Source: Nocardia blacklockiae (GTDB lineage Bacteria; Actinomycetota; Actinomycetes; Mycobacteriales; Mycobacteriaceae). Taken from it: a DNA stretch of 64,000 bases. Under the pieces are notes generated by a model that did no database searches, was not told where the DNA came from, and was given only the letters and a program-made list of their open reading frames with translations. Positions within the stretch are counted from its first letter, which is position 1. Each line of letters opens with the position of its first letter. The DNA lies in contig NZ_JADLRJ010000002.1 of assembly GCF_015477355.1 (NCBI RefSeq), positions 62,001 to 126,000 on the forward strand. Reading direction: 5' to 3'. This document shows, piece after piece, positions 57,164-64,000 of the stretch. Both the position numbers and the translations under genes were made by a program.

Positions 57164-59355
57164 TGTTGCTGTTCCGCCTCTCCGGGACCGGATTCGGCGG
57201 CCGAGCGCGCTTTGTTCAGCGCGGCGGCCGAGGCCTGCGCGGCGACCGGCACCGCCAGCGCCGCCGCGCCCGCCGCCGCTTGGCCGCCGCCTTTGAGCAG
57301 TCCCCCGGCCTTCGGCCACGCGCGGCCCGACGATCGGCGGTTGAGCATGTTGCCGAACCGCGCTTCCCGGGCGCTGCGCCCGTCACTGCTTCCCGAGGTG
57401 CGCCAGCGCGGGCCGACACCCGCGACCCCGCCACCGGACGCGACCCCGCCACCGGACGCGGCTGCCGTGGTCGCGGCAGTGCGGCCCCCGCCCTGTTCGC
57501 GTGGGCCGCGGTCGCGCCACCCGCCGAGGCCGGGCCCGCCCCGCAGGCGGCTGCCGTACATGCCGCCGACCGCGCCGGCCAGCATCGACCCGGAGTGCGC
57601 GCCGAATCCGGCGGCATCGGACCGGGTCGGCAGCAACGGCGCATACCGCAACAGCGACCAGGGCGCGAGTCCGACGACGATGAACGAGGCGACGATCATC
57701 GCCAGTTTGCCGAGGCCGCCGGAATCGCCTTGGGCGGTCGACTGTCCGGTCAGCTCGGCGTTGATCAGCGACGATTCGACCGCCAGGAGCAGAAACAGCA
57801 GCGGTTTGGAGAACACGATCCCGATGAACACCAGCACCGGCCGCGCGGCCTTGGGCCGCCACCGCGGATGTACCCACATCCCGAACCCGATCCCCGACGC
57901 CACCGCCAGCACTGGTAACGCGTTGGCGTGCAGCAGCAAGCCGAAGAACACGCCCAGTGCGCCCGCGATCAGCAGCAGGAACAGAATCAGCCCCACCACG
58001 ACGCCGCCGGGCAGCATGGGGGAGGTCAGTTGCCCGGTGAACCGGCTGATGTTGTCGACCATCGCGCCCATGTCCGGGCCGGAGGTCTGCGTGATCGCGT
58101 GTGACATCAGGTTCGACACCTCGACCAGCATCTGCGCGAGCATCGGCGCGAACAGCATCAGCAGCAGCCCCGCCGGGGCGTAGCCGAGCAGGTCGGCGGT
58201 GATCGTCTTGATCGTCTCGCCCTTCGACGCCGCCCGCCATAACGCCAGCAATGTCATCGCGCCCATGGTCATCACGCCGACGCCGGTCGACAGCGCGTAC
58301 CAGCGCAGAAACCACGCGGCCTGCGGGTCGAACCCGCCCACCCCCGCCAGCCCGGTAAGCGTCTTCGTCGTCAGGTCGACCGCCGAATCCTTCGACGCGT
58401 CGGCCCACTCGTCGATCACTGTCTGCGGATTCTCGACGAACCGGACCGTGTTGGGCACCGCCGTGCCCCAGAACCAGGAGAACGCCCGCACATACGCCGA
58501 GGCGGCCTTGAACTGCAGATTGCCTTCGAGCGCTTGATTGAGCCGATCACTGACCGAGGTGTTCGCCGAAATCCACTGCGCGGTACCGGCGAACAGTTGC
58601 CCGACCGACCGGTTCCACTCGACACAGCGGCGCACATCGTCAGCGCCCGGGTCAGCCTGGTCACAGTTGACGAAAAACGCGTGCTGGCAATAGATTCCGG
58701 GAACGCTCCCGCCGCAGGGCCGGTTCCAGGCGTCTGCGGGGACCCCGTCGGCACCGGTGATCTTGCGGATCTCGGCCTTCGATTGCCGGTCCGGGGCAGC
58801 GGCCCACTGGAACCCCCAGGTGTTCCACTGCGGCGTGGACCAGCGCGCGAGGTCGTCGGCGCAGTATCCAGTGCGGAGGCTGTAGGTGCGGTCACCTGCC
58901 GGGAAGACCCGCGGCAATGCCTGGGCCGGCGGCTCGGTGCCCTGCTGCACCTGCTGCTGCACCGACCCGTCGTCGATCGCGGGGCCGCCCACCACCGGCC
59001 CGCTCACGGCCGACCGCAGGATCTGCTGCTTCTGCTCCGGCGACGCCGACCAGTACAACAGGCGGTCCTCCACCGCGAAGACCGCGTTGATGTAGGCGCC
59101 CATGTCTCCGCCCCGGTCGCGGCACGCACCGGAAAACCACGGGCCCGCCTTGAATTCGTCGCTGCCCCCGACGAATTTCTTCAGATCCGCGGGGAATCCG
59201 GGTGGCAGCGACCCCGACGGCTGCGCCGCACCGGCAGTGCCCGGGGTCGGATCGGCCGCCGCCACCGCCGGGGCACCGAACCCCAAGACGCACAGCATGA
59301 TCGCCAGCACGAGCACCTCCAGGTTGCGCCGCGTCGGGCTGCGCCTGCCGGTCAT
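57160..59355 (-). CDS. VirB6/TrbL-like polytopic T4SS protein
   Basis: The 731-aa product has a signal peptide (NLEVLVLAIMLCVLGFGAPA to AVAAADP), then a large extracytoplasmic N-terminal domain with several Cys. In the middle are about six membrane helices (GVGVMTMGAMTLLALW, APAGLLLMLFAPMLAQML, VVVGLILFLLLIAGALGVFF, VLVFIGIVFSKPLLFLLLAV, LAMIVASFIVVGLAPWSLL). A Gly/Ala/Arg-rich cytosolic tail ends the protein. This is the TrbL/VirB6 plan for the inner-membrane channel. The ATG at 59355 overlaps the previous stop as ATGA. Confidence 0.8.
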   Translation of the reverse strand: MTGRRSPTRRNLEVLVLAIMLCVLGFGAPAVAAADPTPGTAGAAQPSGSLPPGFPADLKKFVGGSDEFKAGPWFSGACRDRGGDMGAYINAVFAVEDRLLYWSASPEQKQQILRSAVSGPVVGGPAIDDGSVQQQVQQGTEPPAQALPRVFPAGDRTYSLRTGYCADDLARWSTPQWNTWGFQWAAAPDRQSKAEIRKITGADGVPADAWNRPCGGSVPGIYCQHAFFVNCDQADPGADDVRRCVEWNRSVGQLFAGTAQWISANTSVSDRLNQALEGNLQFKAASAYVRAFSWFWGTAVPNTVRFVENPQTVIDEWADASKDSAVDLTTKTLTGLAGVGGFDPQAAWFLRWYALSTGVGVMTMGAMTLLALWRAASKGETIKTITADLLGYAPAGLLLMLFAPMLAQMLVEVSNLMSHAITQTSGPDMGAMVDNISRFTGQLTSPMLPGGVVVGLILFLLLIAGALGVFFGLLLHANALPVLAVASGIGFGMWVHPRWRPKAARPVLVFIGIVFSKPLLFLLLAVESSLINAELTGQSTAQGDSGGLGKLAMIVASFIVVGLAPWSLLRYAPLLPTRSDAAGFGAHSGSMLAGAVGGMYGSRLRGGPGLGGWRDRGPREQGGGRTAATTAAASGGGVASGGGVAGVGPRWRTSGSSDGRSAREARFGNMLNRRSSGRAWPKAGGLLKGGGQAAAGAAALAVPVAAQASAAALNKARSAAESGPGEAEQQQ

Positions 59356-60113
59356 TGGACGTAGAAGCTGTAGTAGCCGCCCAGCAGCGGCGCGGTCAGC
59401 GGCGATCCGGAGTTCGGGGCGACGACTTCGTCGGCGGTCGGCCCGACTCGCCCGGTCTTCTCCTGCGCCTTCCAGTCGCCGTCGCGCCACACCAGCGACA
59501 CGGTGTTCGTCGACCACACTGTGACCACCGACACCGGATCCCCGGGCCCGATCGTCGACCGCGACACCCCGACCGTCCACACCGATACCTCCGCGGTGTT
59601 GTCGCTGTAGGACAGCACCGATACCGCGGCGGGAAGAACGTTGAGTACATTGCTGTCGTCGGCGCGGTCGCGGCCTACCTCGATCGACTTGCGCAACTGC
59701 GGGCCGGGGTCGGCGGCGACGAGCACCGACGCCACGGCCGCCATGCCGATGCGGCCCTGACCTGCCTGTGCCAGCGCCTGCACCACGTTCACCGCCGCGG
59801 TCGCCGCGCCCGCCCGATCACGGCTGTATCCGGCCGGGACGTTGTCGACTACGCGAGTCGGGCCGTGGGCCGCCCGCACCGCGAATCCGCCATCACCTTC
59901 GGTGTTCGTGCCGCTCTCGTCCCCGCTGGACAGCGCCGCGACGATCAGCACGACGACGGCGACCACCGCCCCCGCCACCAGCCACGGCCACGGCATCCGG
60001 CGGCGGGACCGCCCACCGCGCGGGCCGGCCCGCGCCGGCGACCCTGTGTCGTGCGCGGGGGTCGCGGGTCCGGCGCTGTCGGGTGACAGTCCGGCGAAAC
60101 CTCGTGCTGTCAT
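59352..60113 (-). CDS. VirB8/TcpC-like bitopic T4SS protein
   Basis: The 253-aa product starts at ATG 60113 with GGAGGTG nine bases upstream. A basic, disordered cytosolic start (SRRRMPWPW) precedes one membrane helix (LVAGAVVAVVVLIVAALSS). The remaining 190 residues form an extracytoplasmic domain whose order of helix and strands (AATAAVNVVQALAQAGQGRI, AEVSVWTVGVSRSTIG, SLVWRDGDWKAQE) suits the NTF2-like fold of VirB8/TcpC. Identity rests on topology, length and position between pilin-like and VirB6-like genes. Confidence 0.65.
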   Translation of the reverse strand: MTARGFAGLSPDSAGPATPAHDTGSPARAGPRGGRSRRRMPWPWLVAGAVVAVVVLIVAALSSGDESGTNTEGDGGFAVRAAHGPTRVVDNVPAGYSRDRAGAATAAVNVVQALAQAGQGRIGMAAVASVLVAADPGPQLRKSIEVGRDRADDSNVLNVLPAAVSVLSYSDNTAEVSVWTVGVSRSTIGPGDPVSVVTVWSTNTVSLVWRDGDWKAQEKTGRVGPTADEVVAPNSGSPLTAPLLGGYYSFYVQ

Positions 60114-60139
60114 GGGTGTTTCACCTCCGGTTTCCGGTG

Positions 60140-60532
60140 TCAGCCGCCGACGACGAACAGGATCGCGGCCACGATCGGGGAAGCCAGTCCCGCCAGCGCG
60201 AGGGCGACGAGGCTGTCGCGGAACTCGTCCATTCCCTCGGCCAGGTCGTTGCTGTAGCCACGGGATTTCGCCGACCGGACCTTGTAGGCGCTGACGATCA
60301 CTCGCACCGCACAGCCGATCAGCACGGCCGCCCACAAGGCCGCCACTACCCGCTTCCATGCCTGGTCGAGGGCGTTGCCGAACAGGTCGAATCGCGGGGT
60401 GACGCCGTCGAGCGGGTTCGGGGCCGCCTCCGCCGGACCGGCCCCGGCAACCGTCCAGATCGTCAGCGTTATCCCGAAGATCAGCATTCGCCAGGTGCCG
60501 ATGACGCGGTGGCGTAGTAGCGGTTTCGTCAT
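60140..60532 (-). CDS. Pilin-like (VirB2/TrbC-type) small membrane protein
   Basis: The 130-aa product has a signal peptide (GTWRMLIFGITLTIWTVAGA to GPAEAAP), then two membrane helices (VVAALWAAVLIGCAVRVIVS; SLVALALAGLASPIVAAILF) joined by a charged loop. This is the VirB2/TrbC prepilin plan and matches the usual position beside VirB8-like genes. GGAAGG lies eight bases before ATG 60532. The assignment is by topology; no invariant pilin motif was identified. Confidence 0.6.
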   Translation of the reverse strand: MTKPLLRHRVIGTWRMLIFGITLTIWTVAGAGPAEAAPNPLDGVTPRFDLFGNALDQAWKRVVAALWAAVLIGCAVRVIVSAYKVRSAKSRGYSNDLAEGMDEFRDSLVALALAGLASPIVAAILFVVGG

Positions 60533-60554
60533 AACCTTTGCCTTCCAACAGATC

Positions 60555-61910
60555 TCATCCGGCCACCGCTCCTCCCCCGCGCTGCCATCCACCCGGGGCA
60601 GGGGGGATCGTGTCGTCCCGCCACAGCCGGGGCGGCGGACGGCGGGTGACTGCGGTGCGGTCGCGTGCGTCGTATTCGAGTGGGACAGTGCGGGATTCGG
60701 GCATATAGTCGGTGTGTAGCGCGTGGGTGGCGGTCGCGAGTTCGTCGGCGACGTTCTCGGCGACCGCGGCCGCGACCCGGGTCCACGCTCGCACGGTCGT
60801 GGCGGGCAGCCGGGACAGCACGATCCGTTCGCCGTTGGCCAGGGCCGGGTCGAACGGCACGCGCACGATCGGGCCGATCTCGGCGCGTTCGAGTGCCTCC
60901 TCGACCGCGGTGCGGGTGGCGGCGTCGGGCGCGGTGTCCTCTGTGAGGACCACGATCGCGGTGCGGACCAGGCGAGCGTGCCCGCGCGCGGCGAGACCGT
61001 CGAGGGTGCGCAGCGCGGCGTGGGCGACGTCGCGGCGATAGGTGATCGGCACCACAAGTTGGGTGGTGTGGTCGATCGCGTGGCGGAACGTCGGTGCCCG
61101 GTCGTTGTTGCCGGTGTCGGCGATGATCAGGGTCCGGTGCCGGCGCAGGACGGCGAGGATGGCGCGGCATTCCTCGGCGCCGATCATTTCGGTGCGTTTG
61201 GCCGACTGGTCCGAGGCCAGGATCTCGTCACCGCTGGGTTGGCGGATGAGGAACCGGGCCAGCGCCGACGCGGCGACCGTCGGCGCGCACAGCTCGTGGG
61301 CGTTGGCCAGCAGGTCCCAGGTCGACGACGGTTGCTGGGGTCCGGTGGCGGCCCGCGCGGCGAGCGTCCCGCGGGTTTCGTGGTTGTCCCAGCCCACCAC
61401 GCCGTGGCCGCGGTGCAGGCCGAAGATGTTCGACAGCAGCACCGTGGCCGGGGTGGTTCCGGATCCGCCTTTCGGGTTGGCGACGGTGACCAGCGGTGTG
61501 CCGGGCAGGGGCTGGCGGATCCGTTCGATATCGACCCGGTGTTCGATTTCGGCGCGGGTGGGCTTCAGCCGGGCACCGAGTGTGTTCGCTCGGCCGCGCC
61601 AGCCCCATTGTGCCGGGTCGGTTTCTGAGCCGGGGGCGGGGCCGAGCAGACGCCGGATCCGTTCTTCCCGTATGGCTTCCAGCTCCGCGGCCGACGGTCC
61701 GGCGGGCTCATCGTGGCTGACGCCGTAGCGATCCGGTGCTCCCGGCTGGGGGGAGCGTGGTCGCAGGTGCATGGCCGGGCGTGCCTCGGTGGGCTCGGGT
61801 CGCAGTCGCTGTGCGCGCAGATCCACCGGACGCTCCGCGTCGTACTGTGCCGCACCGGGCTCTCGGTGTTCCGCGGGCGGTGTCGGGTTTTCGTCATCGC
61901 TCGTCGACAC
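60555..61910 (-). CDS. MinD/ParA-like ATPase with atypical P-loop
   Basis: The 451-aa product starts at GTG 61910 with GGAGGTG upstream. Residues 1-130 are acidic, Pro-rich and disordered. Then comes VTVANPKGGSGTTPATVLLS: the deviant signature Lys147 is present, but the P-loop lysine (GKT in ParA) is Thr. Later LIIADTGNN and VVPITYRRDVAHAALRTLDG fit the MinD/ParA fold. Such proteins position or energise secretion and transfer machines or partition plasmids. Inside the T4SS operon a machine-localising role is more likely than plasmid partition, and no parB or parS is adjacent. ATP hydrolysis is doubtful. Confidence 0.75.
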   Translation of the reverse strand: MSTSDDENPTPPAEHREPGAAQYDAERPVDLRAQRLRPEPTEARPAMHLRPRSPQPGAPDRYGVSHDEPAGPSAAELEAIREERIRRLLGPAPGSETDPAQWGWRGRANTLGARLKPTRAEIEHRVDIERIRQPLPGTPLVTVANPKGGSGTTPATVLLSNIFGLHRGHGVVGWDNHETRGTLAARAATGPQQPSSTWDLLANAHELCAPTVAASALARFLIRQPSGDEILASDQSAKRTEMIGAEECRAILAVLRRHRTLIIADTGNNDRAPTFRHAIDHTTQLVVPITYRRDVAHAALRTLDGLAARGHARLVRTAIVVLTEDTAPDAATRTAVEEALERAEIGPIVRVPFDPALANGERIVLSRLPATTVRAWTRVAAAVAENVADELATATHALHTDYMPESRTVPLEYDARDRTAVTRRPPPRLWRDDTIPPAPGGWQRGGGAVAG

Positions 61911-62487
61911 GGTTCACCTCCCACTCCGGGCTCGCGCGCCGCATCAGGACACCGACGGTCCGGTAGACCGTGTCGATTAGGGCTCCGGTGGGGTCGTAGA
62001 AGTACTGGGACACCCGGTAGACGCGGATCGCTTCGGTATCGGTTTGCGGCGGAACGGGTTCGGTCGAGGCGGCGACATCCACCGCTGCCACGGCATGAGA
62101 CCCGGACCAGCGGGCCCAGGCCGCGCCGGGATCGGTGACCGGCGCCGAGCTGGTGACCGTTGCGGTCAGCGTGGCCGACAGCAGCGGTGCGGCCCGGCAC
62201 GCGGCGTCCAGCGGCCCGCGATCACGGTTGGTGTTCCAGCCGAACCAGATCCGCAGCACGGCGCGGGCGGTCGCGTCGGCGTCGCGGCGATCGATCGGAC
62301 CGGCCTCTGCGGGCAGGCTCGTCGCGGCGATGCCCAGTCGCCCGTCGGCCGCCGGTGCCCGGTATTGCGAATCGCCGGTGGCGCGGTCGGCGGGCTCGGT
62401 CGCCGGGGACACGCACCCGCCGATCGCGCCGATCGCCGCAGCGGCGGCGCACGCGGCGAGGCGGTCTCGGACGCGGCGCGCGATCAC
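61894..62487 (-). CDS. Transfer-operon lipoprotein, 197 aa
   Basis: GTG 62487 overlaps the acetyltransferase stop as GTGA and is preferred over ATG 62505. The N-terminus (VIARRVRDRLAACAAAAAIG, then AIGGC) is a lipoprotein signal with lipobox. The mature part has helices and strands (RAVLRIWFGWNTNRD, YRVSQYFYDPTGALIDTVYR), possibly NTF2-like. It would sit on the outer face of the membrane as a T4SS accessory. Its end overlaps the MinD-like start by 17 bases. Confidence 0.65.
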   Translation of the reverse strand: MIARRVRDRLAACAAAAAIGAIGGCVSPATEPADRATGDSQYRAPAADGRLGIAATSLPAEAGPIDRRDADATARAVLRIWFGWNTNRDRGPLDAACRAAPLLSATLTATVTSSAPVTDPGAAWARWSGSHAVAAVDVAASTEPVPPQTDTEAIRVYRVSQYFYDPTGALIDTVYRTVGVLMRRASPEWEVNRVDER

Positions 62488-63056
62488 GATGTCCCCGCTT
62501 CCCATAGTGTGCGGGCCACGTTCGTGGTGCCGCGATCCTGCCGGGGACGGGCGCGACAGTCCCACCCGGTGCGCGGTGACCGGTGCGCCACGATCCGGCA
62601 TCCCGCCGCGCGCAGGCTAGACCCGGGCTCGTCCGCGCGGGTGTAGGTGATCAGCCGCGTATAGCCCAGGGCCCGGGCAGCACGCCACGCCGCTCCCAGC
62701 AGCATGCTCGCGACGTTAGGGGTGCCGTCGGTCGCGGTCCGGCAGACCTCGAGTGTCCGGCCGTCGTCGAACCGGCGCGCGATCGGGCGTCCCACCATGA
62801 TCACTCCGACGACTGCACCACCGGATTCGGCACCGATGGAGAACTTGTGCCCGACCGGCGGCGCGAGGTGGCGGTGGTGGGCGGCGACGAACTCGGCGGC
62901 GGTGGCGAACGACACCGGGCACAGCGCTAGCCGGGCGTGGCCGCGTGCCGGCACCGCGGTCTCGGCGGGAGCGCGCATTCTCGGCGGCAGCCGGTCGGAG
63001 GCCGATGTCCGCTCGGTGGTGCCCCGGTCTTTTCCGGCAGTGGTGGTTGCGGTCAT
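62484..63056 (-). CDS. XF1762-type GNAT N-acetyltransferase
   Basis: The 190-aa product starts at ATG 63056, overlapping the previous stop as ATGA. After a disordered start, residues 45-165 (CPVSFATAAEFVAAHHRHLA, FSIGAE, VVGVIMVGRPIARRFDD, NVASMLLGAAWRAARALGYT, LITYTRADEPGSSLRAAGCR) match the XF1762 family of acetyltransferases carried by phages and plasmids. Members use acetyl-CoA; natural substrates are unknown. Its place inside a T4SS operon is notable. Confidence 0.8.
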   Translation of the reverse strand: MTATTTAGKDRGTTERTSASDRLPPRMRAPAETAVPARGHARLALCPVSFATAAEFVAAHHRHLAPPVGHKFSIGAESGGAVVGVIMVGRPIARRFDDGRTLEVCRTATDGTPNVASMLLGAAWRAARALGYTRLITYTRADEPGSSLRAAGCRIVAHRSPRTGWDCRARPRQDRGTTNVARTLWEAGTS

Positions 63057-64000
63057 CGCAGTGCTCCTGCCAGGGCTGTGTTCGGGCCAGGGTCCGCGAA
63101 TTGTGCGGCGCGCCTGGGGATATCTCGGACGTATCCGAGGGTTTCGGGGTTCTGGCAGACTCCGGTTTGGGACAGGGTGTTGCTCGGTCCGCAGTTGTAG
63201 GCCGAAAGCCACAGCTCGGTCAGATCGCCGTGCAACTTGCCTTGTGCCACACCCTCTTTCGCGAAGGCGGCCAGTTTGCAGTCGTAGGAGCCCTGGGACA
63301 TGACCGCGTCCGGGATGCTGCGCGGGTCGATGGCGCCGTCGCCGTCGCCGTCGATGCCCTCGGTTTGCCAGGTGGTGGGGATGAACTGCGCGGGGCCTGC
63401 TGCGTGGGAGTTGTCGTTGTAGGCGTCGACCCGGAAACCTGATTCCTGGTCGAGCTGGGCGGCCAGGATCGGCGCGGTGACTTCCGGGCAGGTACGTGAT
63501 GCGCGTTCGATCCAGGGCGCGAACGGCGCGGGCACGGTCCCCGGCCGCAGCGGTGTGTCGGAATGGGCAGGGACGCAACCGGATTCGTGCCCGGTCCCGG
63601 CACCGGGCGCGGTGTAGGTCTGGCCGGGCGGGGGTGGGCCGTGGCCTTCGACGGTGACGTGGACGTGGTCGAAGTGGTTTTCCGTCGGTGAGCCGCGGTC
63701 TTCCATCTGGTTTGGGGTGCCGTGTGCGGGGCGGTAGGTCTGCCGGAAGATCGTGTAGACGACACCGAAGTCCTCGGCGTGGTCGTGGACGTAGTCGTTG
63801 ATGCTGTCGCCCAGCGCTTTTCCCTCGGGGCTGTCCCAGTGCGGGATCATGATGTCGGCGGCCCGTCCGGAGGGATGGTCGGGGTAGGGGTCCGCGGCGC
63901 GCCAGCCGCCGATGCTGGCGACGGCGGGGAATTCGGCGTGGACAGCGCGCACGAGCCGGACGGTGTCGGTCTGCAGGTGGTCCTCGGAGCCGATCGAGGC
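63053..64000 (-). CDS. Peptidoglycan peptidase-lytic transglycosylase fusion (5' end outside window)
   Basis: The frame runs open to the window edge, so the N-terminus is missing. The first visible 110 residues (PYPDHPSGRAADIMIPHW, then FDHVHVTVEG, with His and Asp in a metal-site-like pattern) resemble the ARB-07466-like or LAS-type peptidase domain. A lytic transglycosylase domain follows: AQLDQESGFRVDAYN with catalytic Glu, AAGPAQFIPTTWQTEGIDGD and ELWLSAYNCGP. Such VirB1-like enzymes open the cell wall for T4SS assembly. It overlaps the acetyltransferase ATG as ATGA. GTG 63952 is merely an internal valine. Confidence 0.82.
   Translation of the reverse strand, partial: ASIGSEDHLQTDTVRLVRAVHAEFPAVASIGGWRAADPYPDHPSGRAADIMIPHWDSPEGKALGDSINDYVHDHAEDFGVVYTIFRQTYRPAHGTPNQMEDRGSPTENHFDHVHVTVEGHGPPPPGQTYTAPGAGTGHESGCVPAHSDTPLRPGTVPAPFAPWIERASRTCPEVTAPILAAQLDQESGFRVDAYNDNSHAAGPAQFIPTTWQTEGIDGDGDGAIDPRSIPDAVMSQGSYDCKLAAFAKEGVAQGKLHGDLTELWLSAYNCGPSNTLSQTGVCQNPETLGYVRDIPRRAAQFADPGPNTALAGALR

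Noticed and set aside
54998-58183. 1061-aa plus-strand ORF across the T4SS operon
   Set aside because: It is antisense to VirB4, SCO6880 and VirB6-like genes that have clear motifs and coupled starts.
60555-61910. Plasmid partition system (parAB)
   Set aside because: The MinD-like gene has no neighbouring parB or parS-like repeats, lacks the P-loop lysine and sits inside the T4SS operon.
1-64000. CRISPR arrays, tRNA or rRNA genes, and a replication origin with iterons
   Set aside because: No regular repeat-spacer pattern and no tRNA- or rRNA-like sequence was seen. The 9-bp repeats are too few per site and overlap -10 boxes, so a promoter or operator reading was preferred over iterons.

Overview
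The window is a very GC-rich (about 65-72 %) stretch of a conjugative plasmid or integrative conjugative element from an actinomycete, most likely of the Nocardia/Rhodococcus/Gordonia type. I infer this from codon usage, frequent GTG/TTG starts, actinobacterial split-VirB4 (SCO6880-type) T4SS genes, a MobF relaxase, a plasmid-type DnaG primase and a very large polyvalent protein. I saw no rRNA, tRNA, CRISPR array or housekeeping gene. No replication initiator was recognised.

Layout. (1) 1-7165 is a + strand block of small unrecognised genes with one inverted tandem-Phd antitoxin-like gene. Its genes are driven from copies of an unusual 9-bp-repeat promoter (CTGTCTAATCTGTATATT type) and are interspersed with two hairpins sharing the loop CCGATAT. 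(2) 7226-14070 holds a small convergent gene, a candidate oriT and the MobF relaxase-helicase traA. Genes on the other side of the oriT may be a leading region. (3) 14204-16900 is a visibly lower-GC three-gene minus-strand cassette (unknown 453-aa protein, histidine phosphatase, thymidylate-kinase-like protein) that looks like transferred cargo. (4) 17456-38131 is one uninterrupted reading frame of about 20.7 kb encoding a giant polyvalent protein with a UvrD-like helicase, an N6-methyltransferase, a SNF2/DEAH helicase and at least three internally duplicated uncharacterised modules. A separate 218-aa gene overlaps its beginning in another frame. (5) 38219-40661 encodes two membrane proteins and a lipoprotein. 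(6) 40743-45055 is framed by IS5-type inverted repeats with a decayed transposase, and encloses a membrane protein and a tandem array of three AbiTii-like genes. (7) 45056-64000 is a single, tightly coupled minus-strand transfer operon. In transcription order it runs: peptidoglycan peptidase/lytic transglycosylase (runs off the window), XF1762-type acetyltransferase, lipoprotein, MinD-like ATPase, pilin-like protein, VirB8-like protein, VirB6/TrbL-like protein, SCO6880 protein, VirB4 ATPase, a micro-ORF, D12-class DNA adenine methylase, two micro-ORFs, coupling-protein membrane subunit, coupling ATPase, DUF4913-like protein, a large Pro-rich protein, a leader peptide, a hypothetical protein and DnaG primase.

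Working together (inference): the relaxase nicks and unwinds the plasmid, and the split coupling protein passes it to the T4SS, which uses a VirB4 pair, VirB6/VirB8/pilin components and a muralytic enzyme. DnaG primes the complementary strand in the recipient. The giant polyvalent protein and the Dam-type methylase are good candidates for protecting incoming DNA against restriction. The three AbiTii-like genes and the low-GC kinase/phosphatase cassette are candidate host-defence cargo.
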